Assembly (NCBI GenBank): GCA_964019165.1
Contig: OZ025284.1
Coordinates: forward strand, 3,653,773 to 3,717,772
DNA from: Mastigias papua
Lineage: Eukaryota; Cnidaria; Scyphozoa; Rhizostomeae; Mastigiidae
Reading direction: 5' to 3'
Length of the DNA: 64,000 bases
The notes beneath the pieces were generated by a model that was not told where the DNA came from, searched no databases, and saw nothing but the letters and a program-made list of their open reading frames with translations. A program made the position numbers and the translations under genes. Below are positions 1 to 12,007 of this stretch, one piece after another. The first letter of the stretch is position 1; each line of letters begins with the position of its first letter.

Positions 1-2229
1 AATGTGAAAGAATAACGTTGTAATTCAACGCTGTGAATTATACCCTATCAAGTCAAATTTAAGAAGTAATAAAGGCATGCTTGTCGCACGTCTGTGCCCT
101 CGAGCGACGCCTCTCACCATGCTATCCAGCCGATTATCAACTTAAGTTCGATCCATTTAATTTAAACCTTAATTGTCTTGTTTTCCTAATTTTTATTTTA
201 TTTAACTAAGCCCAAAAATCTTCAGCACTCTCATTTTCATAAATTAGCAACTGTGATCTCCCTATGTCCCACGTGAGATGGAAAGAGTTGAGATAAGTTC
301 AAACTTTTCAGAATGTCCACGACACATCGCCGTTGTCTGTCCAGTGATTGGGGCACGTTCCCATCGCTTACATTGAAGATGGAAACCAGAAATAAACTAG
401 AAGATTGGGTCTGGCCTTACTATTTTATTTTTAATCCTCAAAATTTTTTATTCTTAATCCTGAAAGCTGGACTAATTCGATGTCAACAATTTGCTTGGAT
501 GATTTCGATTTTACTGCTCCATACTTTGCCCGAAACAAATCAATTTACTTCATGTTTTTCGGCCATTCAGCATTAAGTTTTTCTGCTATTCAGCATTATG
601 GATTCAGTTTTAATTAATATGATGAATTAAACGCACTGCAAAGTTAAGCTAATGTGATATATACTGAACATAACATTTTAAATGGATCGACGAAGTAGTG
701 TGTTAATGCACTGTGTAGATTTAACACCTCAACAAGAAATGAACTCTAAAGGATTCTATCATTCGCTTCTTCATTTTCGTGCTTACAAGGAAGAACAGAA
801 AATATTAAAATTTTGGCAATCGATATTGCAGGATAACAGGCCCAGTTCTTGCCACACCTTCAAGTTACTTTTCTTTGATAGTTTATTCAAAATTCTTATG
901 GCAAATCGTTCTGGAAACTCTGTTGTACTCAATATATTTTTCTCCTTGGTTGCAGGTATATTCTACAATTTTATTTCAGTATCAATTCGTTGGCTCATGT
1001 GGGCATTTTCAGCAAGTATTTCTCTTCAAACATTTTCATTGTCTATCTCGTATACAATTTCCTTACCCTTGTTTCAAGTAATGTGCAAATACTATTTATG
1101 GTTTTTTCACCTTAATCTACTATCTCGCTTGTTTTCTGTGAATCAGACTTGCATTCTGGCCAATCTAAAATATAAGACTCAAAGAACTTCACTCTAATTT
1201 TCATTAGTTTCATGAGAAAATATAAGCTTTGATACCAACAAAATGTTCATTCGAAAGTGTACAGGATTTAAGTGACAGCGTTTATCAGCCCCGCAGACTG
1301 CTGAACTAGCTTGGGTGTAAGGATGAAATGGCGATGTCAGCTGTCGTCAAGGAGAGAAAAGAGGGGGCTTGGGGGCCAAGCCGATTTTTAGGTCGATGCC
1401 TTTAGATATTTCATATCTTTAGATATCCCTTTAGATATTTGAGGATTGCCTTTAGTGAGCATCAACATATGCACGTTGTAGATAGAAGTGGCAGACTAAA
1501 TCATAGATATGTGTGAGATACTTAAATAGCTTCTATGAAATTCTTGGACGAATTTAACCTAGCACACATTCAAAAAGCTGAGGGCATTTACCCCAAACTC
1601 ACCGTAGCTCCGCCACTACGTGGATGTCAATCCAACTTCCCCACTTGTTTTTCAAATTTCCCCATTGATTCCAATTCCCCAATTATTAATTTTCAGACAA
1701 TTTTCGAATCTCCCACCATTTATTCCCACCTCCCCGATTATCTGGAACTCAAGAGCATACAGCCTGTTCACCAAGCGTTTCAGACAATGTCCAATGAAGA
1801 AACCATAGGGGTATAACTATGATACCATTAGGATATACATGTTCTATTCATTCCAGATCAAGCTACAGAATTGCATCATTTTTAAAGTTAAAACAGCTAC
1901 TTAGAATATCTTCAAATACAAACTCAGTATAGGGGGGTACTGCCTCTCCTGTCTCACTCATCCTCTGTCTACAGACCTGTGATCTATTGACACGTTCTAC
2001 GATAGCTCTCCTCTAGGCCGGCTGTCTTCTGTCTCTGTCATTCTGGATTGAGGATTACAAGATATACAGTATTACCGTCATTCTGTTAAAAAATACTCTA
2101 TGATTGTTACAAAACAATGGAGTCATATGCAGTAAAATGATAACGAAAAATCAAGTGTTAAACGATAGCAATATTTCCAGCAAATATTTGTCCCGGCTAA
2201 CTCCTCCTGCTCTCGAAGGTTCTTCACGT
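1..2229. other. Intergenic stretch, no gene recognised
   Basis: I see no domain, splice-bounded exon or repeat family that I can name. The longest open frame (682-1197, plus) has an AT-rich, Phe/Ser/Leu-heavy composition typical of chance frames and no recognisable domain. The left edge is cut by the window. Confidence 0.5.
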
Positions 2230-2600
2230 CCAGTCTAAACGATCCAAAATTTCAGCCAACAGTCCTCTTATCAAATTTCCCAATTGTTGAATTTATAAAT
2301 GATGTGACACTGAAGTGACCCAACGTTTCATTCAGCATTTGACAAATCGGGATTGCTGATTGGGTTCACCCAACGTTTTTGACTACGAACCAAATTTCAT
2401 CAAACATCAGAAATACCAATGGTGGTTGCTCCAATATGGTGTTTAAACGACCCAAAACCTTTGCCAGATTGGGCAACGTTGTTGGCCAAAATATCAAATT
2501 TTATGTTGCTGGACTTTGTCATGTTCTTCATAGACGTAGCCAAATTGGGAAACAGTGTTGGCCAACAAATTTGGTACTTGAAAACTTGTAGTTGTTGTAG
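2230..2600. repeat. MITE-like repeat, family X (GGCCAA/TTGGGCAAC type), copy 1
   Basis: The stretch is built from short inverted and direct motifs such as CCCAACGTTT, TTGGGCAAC, GTTGGCCAA and CCAAATT. Related motif mixtures recur at 3545-3790, 20095-20285 and 50880-51035, so this looks like a dispersed non-autonomous element. Ends and target duplication are not clear. Confidence 0.4.
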
Positions 2601-3544
2601 TGACTGCAAGGCGTTAAATTTAACTACGATTGCAAATGCCGTAAGCCCTCGAATAAGCCCCATGGGGCCTTATTTTTGATACTTTTTGGGAAGAGACTTC
2701 TTGGAGGGGAGAGTGTATTTGAGGGGAGGGTTCATTCCAGGGGGGTTTATTTGAGGGGAAGTTATAAAATTATTTGATAAACGTCGTATAATAAGGACAT
2801 TGTTAAAGCTCCTATTCTCCATAATATTAAAAGAACAGTCTAAATTTAAGCAATAGTTTTTATCAAAGTCTTCACCATCATCAGGGATGGGCACCTATTC
2901 TAGCAGGGCTTTTCAAAAGGGGGGGCTAGTTCGAAGATTTATAGTATTAGGACGAAAAGAAAGAAACCTTGCAGTTTCTGTATGCTACTAGTGGCCTTAG
3001 ATGAGCTTAGAAAATCTAAAGAAAGTTAAACCTAGGACAGGGATTCGAAATGAGAAATGCTTTAGGTTTCAAACTCTTAGCAAGAGTTGGGAGCTGAAGA
3101 TACAAGGGGGTATAACAGATGACTTGAATGAACAAAGAAAAGTTGAACCAGATACTTGATATTATTGGCCCTCCCTTTATGAAAAAGGCAATGCAGATGA
3201 GCAATGCTCTCCAATATTTCACTGAGATTGCATTTCATGACGCTCCAAATAGTAGTTTTAAATCATAGCTATTCCCGTATTGTTTCTTTATTGGAACTAG
3301 TAAAAATTAATGACTATTCGTACACACATATTTATCTTCATCTGCTGCTACCCCTGTCTGCTGCTTCTGTCTACAATGGGGATAGGGGTGCATGTTTATG
3401 TTTACAAAGGGCACTTCCTCAATATCTAAAAATTATGGATTAAAAAATTTTCCTGGGGTTTTACCCCCAGACCCCACTCTTTCCTCCATCACAAGCACTG
3501 GTACCACAATTTCATCCCTGCTCCCCCAAGTCCGGCTCAGCTGC
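2601..3544. other. Intergenic stretch with G-rich and C-rich repeat ends
   Basis: Around 2690-2765 the motif TTTGAGGGGA recurs. A G-rich stretch near 2918-2930 and a C-rich stretch near 3455-3475 could be opposite ends of one GC-ended MITE. No coding potential is recognised. Confidence 0.3.
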
Positions 3545-3790
3545 CTATGGGCCTGCTAACATGGTGGCCAAATTGGGCAACACTCCTTTGAGCAAAAATG
3601 CTGCCGGGAAAAGTGTGAGCATGTGGAGACATGCCAAAAACAACTTTTATCCTGAATTTGTTGGGCAACATTTGCGAAACATACATAAAAATTGATATAT
3701 GTTCCCAGCAATATTTTCCAGTTTGGCCAGGCCTTAAAATTTCGCCCAACATCAATGTTGAGTAAATGTTGGCTGAGAGTTTGTATCAAT
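3545..3790. repeat. MITE-like repeat, family X, copy 2
   Basis: It carries TGGCCAAATTGGGCAAC near the left end and TTTGGCCAGGCCTT plus CCCAACATCAATGTTG near the right. The right-hand motif closely matches the end of the 50880-51035 copy (TTTGGCCAGGGCTTGAAA). Confidence 0.45.
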
Positions 3791-5439
3791 AAAACGAGGT
3801 ATTATGTGATCTTTAGCTTGGTAGATTTGTAGTACTGAGAATGAGCTGACGTCTTATTGGTCAATCAACAGATCTTCAACCAATCGATCCTTTCCAATAT
3901 GGTTGCTTTTGAGCATTCATACTAGCCATTGAGGTAATTTTCACTTCTCACAGTTCTTGAGGGGTTAAATATCGATAGAGAAATGGTGCTTTTAATAATC
4001 TCTGCTGATTCAACATCACAATCCAAACCACTGCATGGCTTAAACAAAAGACAGTTTCACTTCGGAATGTGGCCCTTCAACTTCAACGAAACAATGCTTA
4101 AGTTGAAGAAAATCAACCCCCTTCCCTGCTTTCTATGAATTTTTTTTATATACATCCATAACAGTTACGACACAAATTTACAATACTGGCAAAAATTACA
4201 CACTACACAATACTACTAGAACGATACTCCAGGGAGCAAACGACTATGACTACCCCGGGGCCATTTGAACACATAAATTAAAAAGTACTGTCGGTCTCAG
4301 CTCAGATGCCACAAGTATGCCTGTGAAACGAAACAACTGGTGTTTGGGTTTTTATGATTGGCCACAAATTTACTTGCTATTTTGATGGACACTGTACTTG
4401 CTTATGCAAATGCTACCACTTAGTGCATCAGGCATTGTTTACTTTGGAATGGGTAGCAACTCATCATCAGTTATTTTATCATTTCTAGAGTACAAGGATT
4501 GTACACCTTACATAGTTCACATATGCTCCTTGCACCCTGATAGAAAACTACTTATATTCCATTGTTATACCCATCAGGACAACAACATACAATAAACTAC
4601 ATGACCAAAAGATGACAAACAGCAATGCTAGAAAGCCACCACATCTAAAACCTTTTCCATTCGAATTCGGACGCATTACGAGCTCGGTCCTGGATAGAAC
4701 TAGGGGGGGGGCATGTCCTTTAGCTCCTTGCACAAGAGGTGTTTACTTCTCCTAACAAGCACTGCCAAAGCGTGTATTTTGTGACTATAGTAAAGAAGAG
4801 AGTCTGCTCGAGGGTATGATCTCCTTTAAAAGAAGTATCATGATAGTGACGTGCTTACTACTAATTTTTGTACCTTCGCCTTAGGGGTGCTTATTTGCTC
4901 TGTCTTGAGAAAGTATTTGGTACATACCTTTTCCTCTCTGCAGGATGAGAAAGGATCAACTTAGCTGAAGTGCATAATAACTTTCCTCTTTTCTAGGTCC
5001 TCATATAAACAAAAGTAATCTGCTCTCTTGCTTTGAGAAATGCACGAATAAACGAGGTTAAGTCAAAACTACATAAGTTAAGTATCCTTCAGTTCCCTCT
5101 CATACGTGATGAGGCTTGTCAACTGCCTGTGAAACACGATATTATCCACATAAATCTTCTTACAAGTGATTTCTACAAGTCGCAGACAAAGTCACAGACA
5201 AAAGCTTAAGTGACAAATTCTCATTAAGCTTTTTAAACTGAGTGATAACAAAATCGTGTTTCACAAACAACCCAGCTCACGGCTTAGTTCTTGAAGTTCT
5301 TATTTTTGGACATCTTTTGATCACATCGTAGTGCGGCACAATCATTGCCTGACTGACCGTAACAGTAGCGTAAACGGATGCAGGACAAATGAAATAATCA
5401 GAATTCTGCTATGACACGTGACAAGTGGATTCTACATAC
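3791..5439. other. Intergenic stretch, nothing recognised
   Basis: No gene, RNA gene or clear repeat boundary is seen. A G-run at 4703-4711 followed by GCATG resembles a G-run at 40779-40791, suggesting an end of a shared GC-ended repeat. Confidence 0.35.
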
Positions 5440-5690
5440 GAAAATCTCTACTTGCTGCTTAAATTTCCTTGACGTAACTAGCAAAATTCCCTGACATTTT
5501 CACTTTCAGTCAATATCTCTGTGTTCCCATACAACAAAATAGAGTTTTAATTTTGAAAGAGTACACTGACTTCCATGACTTTCTACAAACTCTTAAATTG
5601 ACAGAATTTCCTTGATTTCCATGACAGGACTTAAATTCCCTGATAATTCCATGATTTCCCTGCTATCCCTGGTCGTTGGATTGCTATGTA
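5440..5690. repeat. Degenerate repeat rich in CCCTGA / TTCCATGA motifs
   Basis: The segment repeats variants of TTCCTTGA, TTCCCTGA and TTCCATGA many times in 250 bp. It is probably an old dispersed element. Ends cannot be set. Confidence 0.3.
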
Positions 5691-5835
5691 TGAATGTTGA
5701 TAAAGAAATGATGATACATGTATAACACATACTTCATGTGAATTGCACTGGAATAAATGAAACTGGACTTCTAATTCTCGATTTTCTGTGGCAATAAATA
5801 AGAAATTAATGAACTTGAAAAAGTTGCATAGGTAT

Positions 5836-6103
5836 TGTCGTGTCGGTACTCTCTTAATACTAAATTTCGTGTGTCTTGACCGAATCTATGGGGCCTAACT
5901 AGCTAACTGGGCCGTCCGAAAACTCTCTCTCTCTTGTGATGTTTTCCCTACGAAGGTTCTACGAATACTGTGCCTGAAATCTATCAATCTACGTAAATAC
6001 CAGCTAATTAAATTGTCAATGCAGCTACGAACGTTTCAACAGAACAAATTGGATTAAAATACTCAGCGAAATAAAGCAATATTAACTGTTCCACGTCCCG
6101 ACA
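5836..6103 (-). repeat. 3' LTR of the BEL/Pao element
   Basis: It is 268 bp, begins TGTCGTGTCGG and ends GTCCCGACA on the plus strand, and matches 11740-12007. AATAAA occurs near 6070 only on the plus strand, so I do not assign a polyadenylation signal. Confidence 0.95.
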
Positions 6104-6114
6104 TACTCCCCCCG
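6104..6114 (-). promoter_or_regulatory. Polypurine tract of the BEL/Pao element
   Basis: Read on the minus strand, GGGGGGAGTA lies directly before the 3' LTR. This is the usual position and composition of the plus-strand primer in LTR elements. Confidence 0.7.
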
Positions 6115-6170
6115 GATGATCATATAAATGATCATAAACTAAATTAAAACTCTCAGGTCATTAAAGTATT

Positions 6171-9100
6171 TTATTTTGTATTTTCCTTTCGTACTATTTC
6201 ACCAATTATGGCTGCTGTCCTTCGTGTCCGACTTTTTTCTTGATTACTTTCTACCAATTTATTAGTCTCCGTTTCATTTGTCACGGTATCCTTTGCATTC
6301 TCTAAATCATCTTGAATTATATGTCCGTCAACTTCAAGAGGTACGAAACTTGTTATACTCCTCTTCAATATAATTGGTTTCTTATCATTGTTTAAAACTC
6401 TTAAAGTTCCAACTCTAATTTGTCCATCTTTTCCGGGTAACAAAGATTCGATTCGTCCTAACTTCCAGAAAATTCTTTTCGTCTTGTCGTTTTTTAGTAC
6501 AACAACATCACCAACCTTTATATTAGGCGCACAATTGGTGTCTTGTTTAGAAGCACGCTCGCGTAGATTTAGCAAGTAGTCCTTTCTCCAAATCTCTGTG
6601 AAGTTTGCTAACATTTGTCGATGGTGTTTTGCTCGTTTAGTCAACGATTGATGAGTACTTATTATTTCGAAATGTGTGTCCGATGGTATCGTCGTAATTC
6701 GACGTCCGTAAATAAGGTGCGAAGGTGTTAGCGCATAAGAAACCCCTTCCGAATCATCGTAGACGTAACTGATAGGTCTTGAATTCACAATCCCTTCAAT
6801 TTCCACGATAATTGTATGAATTTCATCGTAATTCAAGTTAGATCTCCCTATAGCTCGTCGTAAACATCTTTTTACCGATCCAACCATACGTTCATACATA
6901 CCTCCAAACCAAGGAGATAATTCTGGAATAAATTTCCAATTAATTTCCCGATTCGCGAAATAATCTAATACGGTTTTCGATCTCGCAATTTTTCGAATTT
7001 CCTTGCTTGCGGATTTGAATGTTTTCGCGTTATCACTCAAAATCATCCTAGGTAACCCTCTGCGTGTGGCGAATCGACGAAATGCTCGTAAAAAGTTTTC
7101 GACATCCAAACCTTCGGTTAATTCGAGGTGTACTGCGCGCGTTGTTGCACACGTAAACAAACTAATGTAACATTTTGCCGAATTTTCCGATTTATTTCTC
7201 ACAAACAACGGCCCAGCAAAATCTAAACCGATATTTAGAAAAGGTGGTCCATCTTCAATCCGAAATTTCGGGAGGTGTAACGAGGGTAACGTCAAGAATC
7301 CATTCTCTTTGAACCATTTACACAATCTACAATGTCTTACGACTCGCTTTACGCTCTCTCGCCCTCGCAAAATCCAAAATCTTTCGCGAATGGTAGACAG
7401 GGTCATACGAACTCCGCTATGCGCAATATTTGAATGTACCTCTCGAATTACAAGTGTCGTAAAATCATGTTGTTTCGGTAAAAGAATAGGCCGTTTCGTC
7501 GAATCCATCAAATTCCCATTTTGCAAACGTGTTTGCGTACGTAAAATTCCTTCATTATCGATAAAAAGGTTGAAATCGTTTACGAGTTTTGGCGCTTTCC
7601 CTTGTTTATTTCGCAGATAATTGATTTCCTCAGAAAACGTTTCTTTTTGAATTTGCTTTAACACAATCTTCTCAGCTCGTGATATTTCCTCCGAATCAAG
7701 AGTTTCTTCGTAAACACGAACATTTGACTTTGAAATTTTTTCTTTCAACTTTCGTATAAATCTTAAAACCCAAGCAACTGTTCGTATGAGCTTGGTTTTT
7801 GAACTAAATCTTTCGACCGAAACTATTTGCGTTTTTTCTTTTTCGTTAATCGAGAGTACGTGTGTTTTATCGATAAAAGTTTTAGGCGTTTCCTCAAAGG
7901 CCGCTCTCGGATTGTTGGAATTTAACGATTGTTCGGGCCAATGACTTGGCTCGTATTTCAAAAAGTCAGGGCCATTCCACCAAATGGAAGCCTTAACTAA
8001 TGTATTAGCCTTCACGCCTCTCGAGGGCAAGTCCGCGGGATTCATACTTCCGGGACAATATCCCCATTCGTCTACTTTCGATTTCGATCTAATTTCATTT
8101 ATGCGATTTTGAACATAGGTTGTCCAAATTTTTTCATTTCTTATCCAACATAAAACCACGCACGAATCTACCCAAAAATAACGCTTCAATGTAGTATTTA
8201 ACGCATTTTCCAACGATTTACAAACCGATTCCATGAGACGAGATAATATCAACGCACCCAACAGTTCCAATCTGGGCATTGTTTGCTCTTTTATTGGTGC
8301 TATTCTAGTTTTCGAGGCTATTAAATTCGCACTTTTGCTTCCATCGTCGTATTTACTTGTCAAATACACGCAGGCGCCGTAGGCAATAGAACTTGCGTCT
8401 GAAAACCCGTGCAGTTCAAATTCGATTGGTTTTGCACCATTGCCTTCAAACAAACAACGAGGTATTTTCACGTCGTGTAATCTTTGCATGTCGAAAATCA
8501 TAAAATTGAATTTAGAACGAATGTCGCCTTGAAGTTCGTCATCCCAATTTACACCTTGTGTACATAGCTTTTGAAACATTTCTTTCAATTGAACTGTAAA
8601 CGGCGTTAAAAAACCCAACGGGTCGTACATTTTTGCTGCTAAGCTCAAAACTGACCTTTTAGTATGCGGCAACGAATTTGCGAACTTTATTAGTTCATTG
8701 AAATCGAGGTAAAATTCGTCTTTCTCAATGTCCCAATTTAGACCCAAAATTTTAGTTTTCATATTTTCACTTGAATTTAGGTTTATTCCAAAGGTTTCGT
8801 TTACGAATGAGCCATCTTCTTCTTGAATACGTTTAGGCTCTGATTCTGTTTCTCCATCGTTTTCATCGTTTTGAATTAATTTTAGCAAGGTAGAATTATT
8901 CGTTTTCCATTTTCGTAGATTAAAACCGCCTGTTTTCAAGATTTCTTTAGAGCTTTCAAAGAGTTGAAATCCTTCTTCGACAGAATTAGCTCCTCCTGCT
9001 AGATCATCAACGAATAATTGATTCTTTAACAGTTTTACAATTTCTGGTTGCACATTTTCAAACTTGCCCAAGTGTTCGTTTATTACGTATCCCAGAATGC

Positions 9101-11696
9101 TTGGACTGGATTTCAAACCGAAAACAAGACGTCGAAATCTCAAATGAATTAACTTTGTTGTTGTTCCGTCCGGGGATTTTCTGTACCATAGAAAACGTAA
9201 TGCGTCTCGATCTTTTTCCTTTATTGAAATTTGCAAAAATGCCTTTTCGATATCAGCTACTAAGGCAATTGGTTTAGAGCGAAATTTAATGAGCACGTCA
9301 AAAATAGGCGGTATGAAATTAGGCCCATTTTCGAGATAATCATTCAATGACAATTTGCTTTCTTCAGATTTGGCAGAGCCATCAAATACGATTCTCAGCT
9401 TAGTTGTTTCTCTGTCTTTCCTTGTTACGCCAAAATGAGGAAGGTAATGAACTTCATTTTCTTCAAAAAACTTCGAGGATTGTTCATATACAGGTACGAT
9501 TTCAATAATTCCAGAATTCAACTGTTCGTCTATAATTTTATCGTATTCATTAAGGACTTCATTGTCTTTTTCAAGGCGCGCATAAAGGGAGTTCAATCTA
9601 TTCAAGGCTTGATTATAATCATCAGGTAAAGATTCGGGTTCACACCCTTTCCATGGAAGTCCCACTTCATATCTTTCACCATCGTGTCTAATTTCTTCTA
9701 AAAACCGATCTTTATTCCCCTTAGATTCATAAATTCCTAAAGTCTCTGTATCCCAGAATCGTTTTAGCTCTGTAATAAGGGGGTCGTTGCTGGGTTGATA
9801 AAATGTCGTGGGTTGAATAACGAGATTTGCAGCTACCTGGGGATTGTTGACTTTTTCAACTTTGACGGGGCCTGATACAATCCACCCAAATTTGCTTTTA
9901 ACTGCTATGGGACCATGCCCATCACGAATAACTTCATCATTTATTATATCCCAATAAACGTCAGCACCAATCAAAATGTCGATTGGCTTCACCTCAGACT
10001 CTGTGTCAAGTGGGTCAGATAATTCCAATCCCTCCAAATGAGGGTAATCTGACAGATCAATTTTTGAGGGCAAAGGGCTACAAATTACGGGGAAAGTTGA
10101 GGCATTTATTTCGATGTTTTCCCCTTCTTTACCCTTAAGATGTAATTTTACCACACTACAAACAGTTTTCGAAACGTTCTCACCTCCAAATGTGTTTAAA
10201 TGAAGTGTTTCCTTCTTCATAGGCTCTAACTTCAATTTGTTTTTCACTGCCTCTGTCACATACGATCTTTGGCTTCCGCTATCTAATAGTATACGAACTG
10301 GTATTCCTTTGGATTCCCCATTTTTTGACGCAATGGCTCTGGCTGTTTGTAAAAGCACTTGTGTTTTTCCTTTGGACGTTGTGGAAGCGCTTGTTGTTTG
10401 GCAAATTTCTTCTTGTGATTTTGTTTTCTGATCCATCGAAACGTCTTTCAATGTCTTGTCACATATCGATTGATGATGTTTATTATTGCACTGACGACAA
10501 TTTCTTCCCGACGTACAATGTATTGCTCTGTGCCCTGCACGCAAACATATAAAGCACTTTCCTGTTTGCTTGAGAATATTCTTTCGTTCTAATACGTCCT
10601 TCACCTGTTCACATGAAGCTGAAAAATGAGCACCGTTGCAATATACACAATAAATTCGCGATTTCGATTTGTTGTCGGTATACAACACAGCTGCAGTGTT
10701 TTTCACCGAAGGTTTTCTCGGGCTATACGAATTTTGTCGGTCTTCTGTAACTTTAACGCTTTCTCCAATTTCTCTCGCTTCGACTTCGTTTTGTAGCAAC
10801 TTGAGCAACTCTTTCAAGGACCATTTATCATTCGACGTCAGTCGTGCAACTTGAACTCGGATATCAGATGGTAACTTTGACATTAGAACAGGAATAAGTG
10901 TGCTTTCAGTGTCACTCGAGATTCCTAGATTCTCCAAACCCCTTAAATGTACGGAAATTTTATCGAAAACGTATCGCAGATTGGTCGCTCTTTCGCCTGT
11001 TGACGGTTTTAGCTTCAATAACTCCTCCATATGTGCGGCAATTACCATCTGTGGTCTTCCATATCGCTTTTTTATCATCTCCTTTGCAGTATCGTAATTC
11101 TTGTCGGTTATCTGTAATCCATCTATGATTCGTGCCGCAGCGCCTTCCAAATAATAACAAAGGTAATTGAATTTTTCAATTTTCGGAATATCCTCATTCT
11201 TGTCGATCGCTACTTCAAAACGATCCCAAAACGCCATAAATTTCAACGTATCTCCACTAAACTTCTGTAAATCCATTCTCGGAAGTGTTGGTCGATTTCT
11301 TGTTCCACTCGTTGCGGAATTTAAGCTTACAGCTCCTGGACTTATTTCTCGTCGAATTCTCGCTTCTCGTTCTTCGTACTTCGTTAGTGTTCGGTCGATT
11401 TTACTCATGGTCTCGACAACCTTGAAGCTAATCGTTTCCGATTCGGTAATTTCAGCATCGATACTTTCAAGGTTGCTAATCGCGGTTATTTCTGTATCAA
11501 AAGTTTCTAAAACGGTAAGTTTCTGTTCCAAACGTTTCTTCAGATCTGATAACGATTCACGCTGTTTCTGGTTTAAAGATTCACGGCCTACGATGCCGTT
11601 TACTTCGTTCACGTATCTCGTTACTACGCCTCGGTGTGACTTTCTCGTGGCTTTCAAACGGCTCAGTTTCTGGTCGATTTCTGCTTCTTCTGACAT
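6171..11696 (-). CDS. BEL/Pao Gag-Pol polyprotein, full length
   Basis: One open frame of 1,841 residues encodes all products of the element. Using coordinates to place domains: coiled N-terminus, then a gag region like DUF1759 (about 140-330), two zinc knuckles (about 350-396, including CFICLRAGHRAIHC), an aspartic protease of the DUF1758 type with LLDSGSQ (about 470), reverse transcriptase (about 770-960; catalytic FVDD near 897), Pao-type RNase H region with GFSDASS, integrase zinc-binding domain (HSNIAHSGVR near 1427, then CRLCKW), integrase core (GLDFAGP near 1494, SDNAKTF near 1557, ERMVG near 1600) and a C-terminal DUF5641-like domain. The frame is open six bases further upstream, but the codon there is GTG; the first ATG is at 11696. 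Length fits a complete BEL polyprotein, and no stop or frameshift is seen. Confidence 0.95.
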   Translation of the reverse strand: MSEEAEIDQKLSRLKATRKSHRGVVTRYVNEVNGIVGRESLNQKQRESLSDLKKRLEQKLTVLETFDTEITAISNLESIDAEITESETISFKVVETMSKIDRTLTKYEEREARIRREISPGAVSLNSATSGTRNRPTLPRMDLQKFSGDTLKFMAFWDRFEVAIDKNEDIPKIEKFNYLCYYLEGAAARIIDGLQITDKNYDTAKEMIKKRYGRPQMVIAAHMEELLKLKPSTGERATNLRYVFDKISVHLRGLENLGISSDTESTLIPVLMSKLPSDIRVQVARLTSNDKWSLKELLKLLQNEVEAREIGESVKVTEDRQNSYSPRKPSVKNTAAVLYTDNKSKSRIYCVYCNGAHFSASCEQVKDVLERKNILKQTGKCFICLRAGHRAIHCTSGRNCRQCNNKHHQSICDKTLKDVSMDQKTKSQEEICQTTSASTTSKGKTQVLLQTARAIASKNGESKGIPVRILLDSGSQRSYVTEAVKNKLKLEPMKKETLHLNTFGGENVSKTVCSVVKLHLKGKEGENIEINASTFPVICSPLPSKIDLSDYPHLEGLELSDPLDTESEVKPIDILIGADVYWDIINDEVIRDGHGPIAVKSKFGWIVSGPVKVEKVNNPQVAANLVIQPTTFYQPSNDPLITELKRFWDTETLGIYESKGNKDRFLEEIRHDGERYEVGLPWKGCEPESLPDDYNQALNRLNSLYARLEKDNEVLNEYDKIIDEQLNSGIIEIVPVYEQSSKFFEENEVHYLPHFGVTRKDRETTKLRIVFDGSAKSEESKLSLNDYLENGPNFIPPIFDVLIKFRSKPIALVADIEKAFLQISIKEKDRDALRFLWYRKSPDGTTTKLIHLRFRRLVFGLKSSPSILGYVINEHLGKFENVQPEIVKLLKNQLFVDDLAGGANSVEEGFQLFESSKEILKTGGFNLRKWKTNNSTLLKLIQNDENDGETESEPKRIQEEDGSFVNETFGINLNSSENMKTKILGLNWDIEKDEFYLDFNELIKFANSLPHTKRSVLSLAAKMYDPLGFLTPFTVQLKEMFQKLCTQGVNWDDELQGDIRSKFNFMIFDMQRLHDVKIPRCLFEGNGAKPIEFELHGFSDASSIAYGACVYLTSKYDDGSKSANLIASKTRIAPIKEQTMPRLELLGALILSRLMESVCKSLENALNTTLKRYFWVDSCVVLCWIRNEKIWTTYVQNRINEIRSKSKVDEWGYCPGSMNPADLPSRGVKANTLVKASIWWNGPDFLKYEPSHWPEQSLNSNNPRAAFEETPKTFIDKTHVLSINEKEKTQIVSVERFSSKTKLIRTVAWVLRFIRKLKEKISKSNVRVYEETLDSEEISRAEKIVLKQIQKETFSEEINYLRNKQGKAPKLVNDFNLFIDNEGILRTQTRLQNGNLMDSTKRPILLPKQHDFTTLVIREVHSNIAHSGVRMTLSTIRERFWILRGRESVKRVVRHCRLCKWFKENGFLTLPSLHLPKFRIEDGPPFLNIGLDFAGPLFVRNKSENSAKCYISLFTCATTRAVHLELTEGLDVENFLRAFRRFATRRGLPRMILSDNAKTFKSASKEIRKIARSKTVLDYFANREINWKFIPELSPWFGGMYERMVGSVKRCLRRAIGRSNLNYDEIHTIIVEIEGIVNSRPISYVYDDSEGVSYALTPSHLIYGRRITTIPSDTHFEIISTHQSLTKRAKHHRQMLANFTEIWRKDYLLNLRERASKQDTNCAPNIKVGDVVVLKNDKTKRIFWKLGRIESLLPGKDGQIRVGTLRVLNNDKKPIILKRSITSFVPLEVDGHIIQDDLENAKDTVTNETETNKLVESNQEKSRTRRTAAIIGEIVRKENTK

Positions 11697-11717
11697 TTTC
11701 ACGTAATCTCGAGTCGT

Positions 11718-11735
11718 GCCCCACGTTGGGCGCCA
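11718..11735 (-). promoter_or_regulatory. Primer binding site, tRNA-Lys(CUU) type
   Basis: The plus strand reads GCCCCACGTTGGGCGCCA, which equals the 3' end of animal tRNA-Lys(CUU) plus CCA as I know it. The minus-strand RNA is therefore complementary over 18 nt. It starts 4 nt from the 5' LTR, as expected for a minus-strand priming site. Confidence 0.85.
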
Positions 11736-11739
11736 ATTT

Positions 11740-12007
11740 TGTCGTGTCGGTACTCTCTTAATACTAAATTTCGTGTGTCTTGACCGAATCTATGGGGCCT
11801 AACTAGCTAACTGGGCCGTCCGAAAACTCTCTCTCTCTTGTGATGTTTTCCCTACGAAGGTTCTACGAATACTGTGCCTGAAATCTATCAATCTACGTAA
11901 ATACCAGCTAATTAAATTGTCAATGCAGCTACGAACGTTTCAACAGAACAAATTGGATTAAAATACTCAGCGAAATAAAGCAATATTAACTGTTCCACGT
12001 CCCGACA
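11740..12007 (-). repeat. 5' LTR of the BEL/Pao element
   Basis: It is a 268-bp copy of 5836-6103, and I found no difference on reading. It should contain the promoter of the element. It is flanked by GGTAT at 12008-12012. Confidence 0.95.

Noticed and set aside
682..1197. 171-codon open frame, plus strand
   Set aside because: No domain, composition of a chance AT-rich frame, no splice or promoter context.
11167..11706. 179-codon plus-strand frame over the BEL gag region, and similar frames inside 6171-11702
   Set aside because: Antisense shadows of the polyprotein.
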